Source of the DNA: CAXCDZ01 sp963981525 | GTDB lineage: Bacteria > Patescibacteriota > Microgenomatia > UBA1400 > UBA12108 | NCBI GenBank assembly: GCA_963981525.1 | Contig: CAXCDZ010000006.1 | Span: 1 to 26,004 of the forward strand | DNA: 26,004 bases | Direction of reading: 5' to 3' | In this document: one piece after another, positions 6,549-13,771 of the stretch | Position numbering within the stretch: the first letter of the stretch is position 1 | Layout: each line of letters opens with the position of its first letter | The notes under the pieces: generated by a model | What the model saw: only the letters and a program-made list of their open reading frames with translations | Database searches by the model: none | Told to the model about the DNA's origin: nothing | Made by a program: the position numbers and the translations under genes

Positions 6549-7448
6549 ATGACACCCAAAAACAAAATTCACATCCCAGTCATGCTCAAAGAAGTCCTAG
6601 AGCATCTCGCCCCAGAGCCGGGTAAGAGATACATCGATGCAACCCTCGGGGCTGCAGGTCACACTCTCGCGATCCTGGAGACTGGCGCAACTGTCTTGGG
6701 GATAGATCGTGACCAAGAAATCATCGAGATCGCCACTGATAAGATCAAGGAAGCAGGATTATCCACTAACTTCACGACTCTCCGGGGTTCCTTCGCTGAC
6801 CTCCTCCAACCTTCAAGGTCCGACCTTGTAGGCTCAGACTATGACGGCATCCTGTTTGACCTAGGCGTTTCCTCATATCAGCTCGACACCCCAGAACGTG
6901 GATTTTCATTCCGGTTTGACGCCCCTTTAGACATGCGTATGGATCCAGAAAATCAGGCAGTCACAGCAGCTGATCTCATTAACGGTCTAGGCCGTAACGA
7001 ACTAGTCAAACTCTTCAAAGAACTTAGTGAGGAGCGCTACGCAGCACTCTTGGCTGACGTCATCTGTGACGCTAGAAAGCAGAACCCCATCACAACTACT
7101 CTAGAGCTAGCAGAGCTCATCGAGTCACGCGTCAAACGCACCGGTCGCCTCCATCCTGCCACCCGCATTTTCCAATCACTCAGAATGGCCGTTAACACTG
7201 AACGCGACGAGCTCAAAGCCGTACTGCCCTCGGCTTTGAGCAACTTGAAACCAGGTGGGGTAATAATCGTCATTAGCTTTCACTCTGGCGAAGACTCGAT
7301 CGTTAAGGCTCAGATCGCAGACTGGCTCAAAGAAGGTCTGATCGAGGCTGGTTCTAACCTGCTCCTCACTACATCAAGCGAAGAAGCTCTCACTAACCCC
7401 AGGTCACGCAGCGCCAAGTTGCGAGTTATTAGGAAGAAGGTTTCATGA
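6549..7448 (+). CDS. rsmH: 16S rRNA (cytosine(1402)-N4)-methyltransferase RsmH
   Basis: Methylates N4 of C1402 in 16S rRNA with S-adenosylmethionine; its place after mraZ is near-universal. The 299-residue length is normal. Visible: HIPVML (8-13), the SAM loop DATLGAAGHT (30-39), GIDRD (51-55), FDLGVSSYQLD, PERGFSF, PLDMRMD, the lysine/arginine region RTGRLHPATRIFQSLRMAVN, and ISFHSGEDSIVK. Everything expected is present. Residues just before YDGILFDLG (QPSRSDLVGSD) are encoded by palindromic repeat copy 3, in the linker that varies among homologues, so the enzyme is probably unharmed. The TGA stop overlaps the next ATG (ATGA). Confidence 0.97.
   Translation: MTPKNKIHIPVMLKEVLEHLAPEPGKRYIDATLGAAGHTLAILETGATVLGIDRDQEIIEIATDKIKEAGLSTNFTTLRGSFADLLQPSRSDLVGSDYDGILFDLGVSSYQLDTPERGFSFRFDAPLDMRMDPENQAVTAADLINGLGRNELVKLFKELSEERYAALLADVICDARKQNPITTTLELAELIESRVKRTGRLHPATRIFQSLRMAVNTERDELKAVLPSALSNLKPGGVIIVISFHSGEDSIVKAQIADWLKEGLIEAGSNLLLTTSSEEALTNPRSRSAKLRVIRKKVS
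6810..6832. repeat. Palindromic repeat copy 3 (CAAGGTC-C-GACCTTG) inside rsmH
   Basis: Core 6815-6827, extended by C/G to 15 nt, then a T/T mismatch and CCT/AGG outer pairing, giving a symmetric 23-nt element. It is in frame and encodes SRSDL. Same core as the copies at 5011 and 5061. Confidence 0.7.
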
Positions 7449-7714
7449 AAACAATTAAGATCTTCTCAGGAATTATTTTTCTCCTCGTTATTACGAATAT
7501 CACGATGGCCAACTACTCCCTCGATGACTCGCAGGTAGTCTCTGATCTTGCAGGCGAGATTATCTCCCTCAAACACGCCAACACCATCCTCCGCTCCGAA
7601 GTCGCCTCAAAAGGCTCCCTGACTCAGGCAGTTGAAAAAATAGTAGCTGCAGGCTACACTCAACCCAGCGCAATCGCAACACTCTCCGGACCCAGCAGTG
7701 TTGCTTCCCGCTAA
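7445..7714 (+). CDS. ftsL: FtsL-like small bitopic division protein
   Basis: An 89-residue protein with one membrane helix (about residues 5-22), then a heptad-rich segment (about 27-58: VVSDLAGEIISLKHANTILRS and onward), then EKIVAAGYTQPSAIATL, which resembles the short conserved end of FtsL/DivIC proteins. The place between rsmH and ftsI is the standard ftsL position. FtsL bridges FtsQ (DivIB) and the FtsW-FtsI synthase. Sequence conservation in this family is low, so the call rests on topology, coiled coil and position. It overlaps rsmH by 4 nt (ATGA), with AGGAAGAAGG just upstream as ribosome site. Confidence 0.75.
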   Translation: MKTIKIFSGIIFLLVITNITMANYSLDDSQVVSDLAGEIISLKHANTILRSEVASKGSLTQAVEKIVAAGYTQPSAIATLSGPSSVASR

Positions 7715-7717
7715 ACT

Positions 7718-9463
7718 ATGTCTAGCTCACGTCTCCAAACATTCTTTTTAGGATTCATTATTATTCTCACTGGCATTACCCTCAGGCTCGCATACTGGCA
7801 AATAGTCAAGGGAGATGAGCTCAGGATCGAGGCTCGTGAGCAGTATCTCTCTAGTCAGATCCTTGCGCCCAAAAGAGGAGAGATTCTCTCTTCTGATGGA
7901 TTCCCTCTCGTCTATAACCGACCCATTTATAATCTCACGGCCTACACTCCTCATCTAGAGCTATCCCCGGTAGAGGTCGCCGACCAGCTTCTTCCATTAC
8001 TTGAGTTTGATCTCGACTACCCAGAGTACGCCACCGATCCCGGCAAAAAAGATGATCGGAGGAGGGAGTTACTAGGTATCGAGAGAGGTAATATCATCGA
8101 CCGACTCACCTCTCGCTCCCACGCAGTCCTCGCTCGTGGTCTCTCAATTACTCAAAAGTCACTAGTTTCCTCGCTGGGGATTCTGGGCACTAGCTTCGAA
8201 GAAGGGTACACCAGAAGCTATCCCGAGGCCTCGATGTCTGCACAACTCCTTGGATTCGTGGGTAGAAACGACCTAGGAGAACCCACAGGATACTTTGGAC
8301 TCGAAGGTTACTACGACCGTGAACTTAGGGGTAAACAGGGTCTTATCAAAGAAGAGGTAGATGCGGGGGGTAACCCAATCATCATCGGGGACTACCGCGC
8401 ACTCGCTCAAGAAGAGGGCAGGACTCTCACAATGCACATGGAGCGCTCAGTCCAGTATCAGGTCGAACAAGCGCTCCTTGACGCTCTAGTTCGCTACGGC
8501 GCCGCGTCGGGTGAGGTCATCGTGATGGACCCTAACACTGGTGGCATTCTGGCGCTTGCCTCATTCCCCAACTACGATCCAGGTAGTTTCTATAAGTTTG
8601 ATACCAGGTTATACAAGAATCCCTCTGTTGCCAGCGCCTTTGAGCCAGGGAGCACATTTAAGGTGCTCACGATGGCCGCAGCCTTTGAGGAAGATGCTCT
8701 CAATGAAGATGATCACTGTGATATATGTGAGGGTCCACTCACGATCGGCAAATTCACGATCAAAACCTGGAACGATGAGTATCACGACAACTCAATTCCC
8801 GAAGACATTCTCGCCAACTCCGACAACATCGGCATGGTCTGGATCGTCCAAAAACTCGGTGGGGACAAGTTTGTCGAGTATCTGAGTAGGTTTGGTTTTG
8901 GCGAGCCCACGGGGATTGATATGCAAGAAGAATCTAGTCCAGAGCTCCGAGATAGCTGGGGCGATATTGACCATGCCACTGCTTCATTCGGACAGGGGAT
9001 CGCCGTTACCTCCCTCCAGTTGATTCGCGCAGTCGCCGCGATCGCAAATGGAGGGCTCCTAATGGAGCCACACATTGTCAAAGAGGTTGCCGGTGACAAA
9101 ACTCTCCCAATCCAACCCAAGGTTGTCAGACGTGTTATCTCTGAGGAAACGGCCAGTACAGTTACAAAGCTCATGATTGCTTCGGCCGAGCATGGCGACG
9201 CCAAATGGACTAGATTACCTAACTATCAGGTTGCAGGCAAAACGGGTACCGCCCAGATTCCAGTGAACGGGAAATACGATCAGGACAAGACTATTGCGAG
9301 TTTCGTCGGATTTGCTCCGGCTCAGAATCCTCGCTTCATTATGCTAGTCAAACTGACAGAACCGCAGTCCTCCCCTTGGGGTTCAGAAACTGCCGCTCCT
9401 CTCTGGTTCTCGATCGCTCGTGATCTCCTTCTTCACTATAATATTCCCCCAGACGCGCTGTAA
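7718..9463 (+). CDS. ftsI: Division transpeptidase, class B penicillin-binding protein (FtsI/PBP3-like)
   Basis: Cross-links septal peptidoglycan outside the membrane, partnered with FtsW. 581 residues: N-terminal membrane helix (about 9-27), a dimerisation/pedestal region (APKRGEILSSDG at about 50-61 is the usual RG.I.DR.G start; SYPEASMSAQLLGFVG), then the transpeptidase domain. The three active-site motifs are intact: S312-T-F-K315, S368-D-N370 and K508-T-G-T511, with GQGIAVTSLQL between them. No C-terminal PASTA domains are seen. The first ATG, 3 nt after ftsL, gives a correct membrane topology. Beta-lactam binding is expected from the motifs. Confidence 0.95.
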   Translation: MSSSRLQTFFLGFIIILTGITLRLAYWQIVKGDELRIEAREQYLSSQILAPKRGEILSSDGFPLVYNRPIYNLTAYTPHLELSPVEVADQLLPLLEFDLDYPEYATDPGKKDDRRRELLGIERGNIIDRLTSRSHAVLARGLSITQKSLVSSLGILGTSFEEGYTRSYPEASMSAQLLGFVGRNDLGEPTGYFGLEGYYDRELRGKQGLIKEEVDAGGNPIIIGDYRALAQEEGRTLTMHMERSVQYQVEQALLDALVRYGAASGEVIVMDPNTGGILALASFPNYDPGSFYKFDTRLYKNPSVASAFEPGSTFKVLTMAAAFEEDALNEDDHCDICEGPLTIGKFTIKTWNDEYHDNSIPEDILANSDNIGMVWIVQKLGGDKFVEYLSRFGFGEPTGIDMQEESSPELRDSWGDIDHATASFGQGIAVTSLQLIRAVAAIANGGLLMEPHIVKEVAGDKTLPIQPKVVRRVISEETASTVTKLMIASAEHGDAKWTRLPNYQVAGKTGTAQIPVNGKYDQDKTIASFVGFAPAQNPRFIMLVKLTEPQSSPWGSETAAPLWFSIARDLLLHYNIPPDAL

Positions 9464-9472
9464 TGCTACAAT
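9464..9472 (+). promoter_or_regulatory. Extended -10 upstream of murE
   Basis: TGC-TACAAT begins immediately after the ftsI stop codon. It lies 13 nt before ATG 9486 and 7 nt before an in-frame TTG (9480). The same nine bases occur before murA. No clear -35. Confidence 0.35.
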
Positions 9473-9485
9473 ACTCGAGTTGTCT

Positions 9486-10778
9486 ATGACAAAACTACTT
9501 GTTCGCATCATTCACCTACTTCGCGCCACTATCAGGCCTTTTGTTCCCCAGACTATCATCAACTATCTCTATCACCTACCCAAAGCTTGGCTAGTCTCAC
9601 GCATTTATGGTAATCCAGGTCGTGACCTCGAGATTATTAGCGTCACAGGTACTGATGGCAAGACCACAACCTCACTCCTAATCTATCACCTCCTCAAGTC
9701 CGCAAAGAAAAAGGTTGCCGTCGTCAGCACAGTCGAGGCCAGAATCGGCGGACAGAGAGTCAAGACTGGTTTTCATGTTACGGCACCTAGTCCTTGGGGA
9801 CTCCAGAAATTCCTCAGAAAGGTCCGCAGCAAAAAGTTTCGATATGTCATCATCGAGGCCACCAGTCATGGTCTTGATCAGTTTCGTTTTTTCCCCCTCA
9901 AACCATTCATCGCAGTCCTCACCAACATCACCCATGAGCACCTTGACTATCACAAGACATTCGACCGCTACTTGAGCGCAAAGCTCAGATTATTTCGCCA
10001 CGCCAAACACACCGTAGTTAACAAGGATCTAGAGATCTTCCCGATGGTTAACGAGAGGTTGTCCAAAAATCTCTTCTCAACATACTCACTCAACACCAGT
10101 TCCCAGTTGCGACCAACTCAAGTTAAATATCTGGTTGGTAGCACCAAGTTTACTCTCGGCAATCTAGAGTATGAGGTGCCCCTCACCGGAGAATATAATC
10201 TCAGTAATACCTTGGCCGCGATCTCAGTGGCTCTTATTGTTGGTATCAGTCCCTCAGTTATCCGCCGTTCCTTGAGGACCTTTCGAGGTATCAAGGGCAG
10301 GCTCGACGAGATCCCCAACTCACGCGGACTCCACCTTTATGTAGACTTCGCACACACCCCTAACGCTCTTGACTCAGTGCTCAAGAATCTCGCTAGTAAA
10401 AAACGCAAAGGCAAAAAGCTCATCGTAGTTTTTGGCGCAGCGAGTCAGCGCGATATCGCCAAAAGGCCCATGATGGGCAAGATCGCATCCCAGTACGCTG
10501 ACCAGATCATCCTTACCTCCGAAGATCCCAGGTCCGAGGATCCGACTGCAATTGCCCAAGAAATTCTCCATGGTATCCCACGCAAAAGTCGGGGGAAAAC
10601 CACCATCATTCCCGATCGCCAAAAAGCCATCACACATGCTCTTAGCATAGCCAAACAGGGGGACTGGGTGGTATCCTGTGGTAAGGGCCACGAAGAGTCC
10701 ATGAACCTTGATGGGCGCGTCGAGACTCCTTGGTCAGAACATCAGGCATTTGCCAAAGCACTAAAGGACACAGCATGA
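9486..10778 (+). CDS. murE: MurE-type UDP-MurNAc-tripeptide ligase, N-terminal domain reduced
   Basis: Adds the third amino acid (a diamino acid in most bacteria) to UDP-MurNAc-L-Ala-D-Glu in the cytoplasm. 430 residues from ATG 9486. The ATP loop GTDGKTTT is at residues 55-62, roughly 50-60 residues earlier than in typical MurE, so most of the N-terminal domain that holds the UDP part is missing. Also visible: TAPSPWGLQ, TSHGLDQFRF, LTNITHEHLDYH, LTGEYNLSN, DFAHTPNAL, FGAASQRDIAKRPMMG, SEDPRSEDP and GKGHEESM. The arginine of the usual DNPR substrate motif is kept (EDPR), which fits meso-diaminopimelate but does not prove it. A longer frame reaches to 9420 inside ftsI but encodes no family sequence. 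In-frame TTG 9480 is another possible start. The stop overlaps the next ATG (ATGA). Confidence 0.9.
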   Translation: MTKLLVRIIHLLRATIRPFVPQTIINYLYHLPKAWLVSRIYGNPGRDLEIISVTGTDGKTTTSLLIYHLLKSAKKKVAVVSTVEARIGGQRVKTGFHVTAPSPWGLQKFLRKVRSKKFRYVIIEATSHGLDQFRFFPLKPFIAVLTNITHEHLDYHKTFDRYLSAKLRLFRHAKHTVVNKDLEIFPMVNERLSKNLFSTYSLNTSSQLRPTQVKYLVGSTKFTLGNLEYEVPLTGEYNLSNTLAAISVALIVGISPSVIRRSLRTFRGIKGRLDEIPNSRGLHLYVDFAHTPNALDSVLKNLASKKRKGKKLIVVFGAASQRDIAKRPMMGKIASQYADQIILTSEDPRSEDPTAIAQEILHGIPRKSRGKTTIIPDRQKAITHALSIAKQGDWVVSCGKGHEESMNLDGRVETPWSEHQAFAKALKDTA

Positions 10779-11533
10779 CAAAGCAAGATACAAAAACTAG
10801 CGCAATCGTTCTTGCTGCTGGCCGTGGCACAAGAATGAACTCTATAGATAAGAACAAAGTCACGGTCAAACTCAACGGCCAACCAATGGTACGACACACC
10901 ATCGATCACCTCCGAGAAGCTAATATTGATCAGATTATTGTGGTTGTTGGATTCCAGGCTGACTCAGTGCGATCAGCACTCGGTGACTCAGTTGAGTACG
11001 TAGTGCAAAAAAATCAGCTTGGCACTGGCGACGCTGTCGCAACCGCGCTCCCAGCTCTTGTACCAGCAGTCACTACCGTCCTCGCAGTTTACGGTGACGA
11101 CTCGTCATTCTACCCCCCTTCTCTATATCAAGAAATGATTGCCAAACAGCAAAGCACCCTAGCAGATGTCCTTGTGCTCACGATCAAAAAAAACGACCCA
11201 ACAGGACTCGGGAGAATCATTCGTGATCAGAGCGGAAAAATATCAAAAATCGTCGAAGAAAAAAACGCCACGCCAGAAGAGCGAGAGACCAAAGAAATCA
11301 ACACTGGCTTCTATTGTTTTGATCGTCAGTTTCTAGATGCACACATCACGAGTATCAAACCCAATCCAGTTACTGGCGAGCTCTACGCCACAGATCTAGT
11401 CGAGATCGCCCTCAGTGCAGGTAAAAAGGTCGAGACATACTTTCTCGACGACTCCTCAGTCTGGCACGGAGTCAACACACAAGAAGATTATGAAAAAGCT
11501 AGAATTAAATATCAAGAAGAGAGTCATGCCTAA
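10775..11533 (+). CDS. GlmU-type UDP-GlcNAc pyrophosphorylase, uridylyltransferase domain only
   Basis: A nucleotidyltransferase of the GlmU N-terminal type, expected to make UDP-GlcNAc from GlcNAc-1-phosphate and UTP, the first precursor for MurA. 252 residues. Motifs: LAAGRGTRM (13-21), VKLNGQPMV, KNQLGTGDAVATA, GLGRIIRD, VEEKNAT, EINTGFYCF, NPVTGELYATDLVEIA and GVNTQEDYEKA, all in GlmU order. The usual GDxPL metal motif reads YGDDSSFYPP. The C-terminal left-handed beta-helix acetyltransferase half of GlmU is absent, so acetylation must come from elsewhere. ATG 10775 shares ATGA with the murE stop; a longer frame from 10730 adds no conserved sequence. Other sugar-phosphate specificity is possible, but GELYATD and GVNT favour GlmU. 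Confidence 0.85.
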   Translation: MTKQDTKTSAIVLAAGRGTRMNSIDKNKVTVKLNGQPMVRHTIDHLREANIDQIIVVVGFQADSVRSALGDSVEYVVQKNQLGTGDAVATALPALVPAVTTVLAVYGDDSSFYPPSLYQEMIAKQQSTLADVLVLTIKKNDPTGLGRIIRDQSGKISKIVEEKNATPEERETKEINTGFYCFDRQFLDAHITSIKPNPVTGELYATDLVEIALSAGKKVETYFLDDSSVWHGVNTQEDYEKARIKYQEESHA

Positions 11534-12833
11534 GGCATTTTTTATTGGGATCAAAGGGGTGGGGATGACCGCGCTCGCCCTCGCCATGCAAGACGCAGGA
11601 TGGGAAGTCTCGGGATCAGATGTCCAGGACTCATTTATCACTGACTCTATTCTCTCATCCCGCAACCTAGGGGTCCGTCCCCTAGGTCAAACACTCCCCA
11701 CAAACCTCGATCTTATTGTCTACTCAGGAGCATACTCACCACCCAACTCAGATATTCGCACTCTCACCCTTGCCGAGGCTTTTGCCGAGCTGGTTGCTGA
11801 TAAGCTAGTTATCGCGATCGGTGGCGTAGGTGGTAAGACCACTACTTCGGCCATGCTCTCAGTCCTGATGCGTACTGCAGGTCGAGATGTGGGCTACTAC
11901 ATCGGCACTGGCTCCGTAATCGGCCTTGACTCACCTGGGGCATACGGCACTGATCCGTACTACGTAGTCGAAGCTGACGAATACGCAATCAGTAAGATTG
12001 ACTTGAGGCCCAAGTTCGCCCTCCTCACCCCAAAGATCCTTATCACCACCAACATCATTCATGACCATCCCGATATCTACGAGAACGAGGATGCGACTCT
12101 CGCCACTTTTACCGAGCTAATCCGCAAACTCACTCCAGGTAGTACCTGGATCTGCAACCCTAGTGACCCACTCACCGCTACCATTCTCAACCTACAGGGC
12201 CAGGCCCTCAAGGCTATCAAAGTCATACAATATGGATCAGATCATCCCTTGTTTACCAAGCTCAACCTCTCTGTTTTTGGAGATCACAACCGACTAGACG
12301 CCCTCGCCGCAGTTCTTGCCGCCATAGAAGCAGGGCTCGCACGTGAAGAAGCACTCACTGCAATCTCCAATTACAAAGGTGCCGAGCGCAGGCAAGAGAG
12401 AATAGGCGAGGTGAGTGGTCGCTTGCTCTACGACGACTACGGTCATCATCCCGAGGAGATCAGGCTCACTCTACAGGCGTTCAAAGAAGCATTCCCAGAC
12501 CGTCGTCTGGTCCTCGTTTTTGAGTCACACACCTACTCACGCACTGAGGCTCTGCTCACTGAGTTTGCTAGTGCCCTCTCACTCGCTGACCTGGTCTTCG
12601 TGATGCCCATTTTTGAGTCCGCTCGTGAAAAGGGAATAGAGCACTCCGTCACACACTCTGAACTTGCTGGTCTGGTAGAGAAGCTAGGCACCCCATCCAC
12701 TCCACTTGATTGGAAAACAGCTGCCTCAACAATCGCCAGTGAGAGCAAGGAGGGTGACCTCATCCTCACCATGGGCGCAGGTTTCGTCTATAAGTTACAT
12801 CCTGAGATTTCTGCTATATTGCAAGCACTATGA
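11526..12833 (+). CDS. murC: UDP-N-acetylmuramate--L-alanine ligase MurC
   Basis: Adds L-alanine to UDP-MurNAc with ATP, the first peptide step. 435 residues: a Rossmann-like N-terminal domain (FFIGIKGVGMTALA, GSDVQ), an ATP loop at 99-107 (GGVGGKTTT), central VEADEYA and HPDIYENEDATLATF, and a C-terminal domain with the MurC hallmark DDYGHHPEEI and FESHTYSRT. The loop normally reads GTHGKTTT; here the T-H pair is V-G, while the lysine and threonines remain. Start: ATG 11526 begins MPKAFFIG directly at the domain and overlaps the previous gene by 8 nt; longer frames (11490, 11415) only copy the upstream gene out of frame. The stop shares ATGA with murB. Confidence 0.95.
   Translation: MPKAFFIGIKGVGMTALALAMQDAGWEVSGSDVQDSFITDSILSSRNLGVRPLGQTLPTNLDLIVYSGAYSPPNSDIRTLTLAEAFAELVADKLVIAIGGVGGKTTTSAMLSVLMRTAGRDVGYYIGTGSVIGLDSPGAYGTDPYYVVEADEYAISKIDLRPKFALLTPKILITTNIIHDHPDIYENEDATLATFTELIRKLTPGSTWICNPSDPLTATILNLQGQALKAIKVIQYGSDHPLFTKLNLSVFGDHNRLDALAAVLAAIEAGLAREEALTAISNYKGAERRQERIGEVSGRLLYDDYGHHPEEIRLTLQAFKEAFPDRRLVLVFESHTYSRTEALLTEFASALSLADLVFVMPIFESAREKGIEHSVTHSELAGLVEKLGTPSTPLDWKTAASTIASESKEGDLILTMGAGFVYKLHPEISAILQAL
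12812..12820 (+). promoter_or_regulatory. Possible extended -10 before murB
   Basis: TGC-TATATT (5 of 6 to TATAAT plus TG extension) ends 9 nt before the murB ATG. It lies within the end of murC. No -35 seen. Confidence 0.3.
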
Positions 12834-13771
12834 ATATTACGAAAAACGAACCACTCGCCGCTCACACCTACTTCAAGCTAGGTGGTCCTGCCGATCAGTT
12901 TGCTACTGCCAGCTCCACAGATGAGTTAATCGAGCTCGTGAGATACGCTCACAAAGAAGAGATCCCATGCATCGTTATCGGGGGAGGTAGTAATGTCCTG
13001 ATCTCTGACTCTGGCTTTCGTGGGTTAGTAATCAAGAACAGGTCCAGCAAGATCCAGCTCAAAGGGTTCACAGGTCAAGCTACTAGGGGCAAGGTCAATC
13101 TCAAAGAAGTCATCGTCCAAGCTGACTCAGGAGTACCAGCCAATCAGCTTATCCGCCACACCTTGGACGAGGGACTTGCGGGGCTAGAGGATTTTCTCGG
13201 TCTCCCCGGCTCTGTTGGCGGTGCCATCTATAACAACTCACATCACCTGGGCAAACTCATCGGAGATCTGGTAGTCGAAGTCACCGCACTTAACTCAGCC
13301 GGAGAGGTAATAACTCTCCATCCACAAGACCTCAAATTCGCCTACGACTACTCAGTTTTCCATGAGACGCACGACACGATCCTCACCGCCTCATTCCAGC
13401 TCAAGCAGTCGGATAAGACCGCACTCTGGGAAATTGGCAACGCAGCAGTCAAGAGGCGCGCCACCACCCAGCCTCTGGGCAAACCTAGTTCAGGATGTAT
13501 TTTTAAGAACATATCGATTGCCGACGCTATGAGACTCGGTACACCTAACCACACTTGTTCTGCAGGCTACTTAATTGACAAAGCAGGGCTCAAAGGGAGT
13601 CGTGTAGGAGGAGCAATAGTCTCTGACGTTCACGCCAACTTTATTATCAATGACGGCTCTGCAACTTCTGCTGACATTCTCAACTTGATTGGAGTTATTC
13701 AGGATCAGGTTAAAGAAAAATATGGCGTCGATCTCATAGAAGAAATTATCGTGATCGGAGGAAAAGCATGA
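12830..13771 (+). CDS. murB: UDP-N-acetylenolpyruvoylglucosamine reductase MurB
   Basis: FAD enzyme that reduces the enolpyruvyl group made by MurA, giving UDP-MurNAc. 313 residues. Visible: HTYFKLGGPAD (12-22), the FAD/pyrophosphate loop VIGGGSNVLISD (49-60), GLEDFLGLPGSVGGAIYNNS, FAYDYSVFH (170-178), KPSSGCIFKN, AGYLIDKAGLKGSRVGGA and HANFIIN. In E. coli MurB the proton donor serine is in GSFFKNP; here the aligned residue is Cys223 (SSGC). The glutamate near the C-terminus (about Glu305, LIEEI) is kept. Both neighbours overlap by ATGA, so translation is probably coupled from murC through yvcK. Confidence 0.95.
   Translation: MNITKNEPLAAHTYFKLGGPADQFATASSTDELIELVRYAHKEEIPCIVIGGGSNVLISDSGFRGLVIKNRSSKIQLKGFTGQATRGKVNLKEVIVQADSGVPANQLIRHTLDEGLAGLEDFLGLPGSVGGAIYNNSHHLGKLIGDLVVEVTALNSAGEVITLHPQDLKFAYDYSVFHETHDTILTASFQLKQSDKTALWEIGNAAVKRRATTQPLGKPSSGCIFKNISIADAMRLGTPNHTCSAGYLIDKAGLKGSRVGGAIVSDVHANFIINDGSATSADILNLIGVIQDQVKEKYGVDLIEEIIVIGGKA

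Noticed and set aside
8782..9204. Long opposite-strand frames within ftsI and other genes
   Set aside because: They are shadows of strongly biased coding sequence: low-complexity translations, no ribosome sites, no recognisable families.
9420..9485. Longer murE start inside ftsI
   Set aside because: The added residues are an out-of-frame read of the ftsI C-terminus and match nothing in Mur ligases.
11415..11525. Longer murC start inside the GlmU-type gene
   Set aside because: The extra N-terminus is an out-of-frame read of a conserved gene; the Rossmann domain begins right after ATG 11526.
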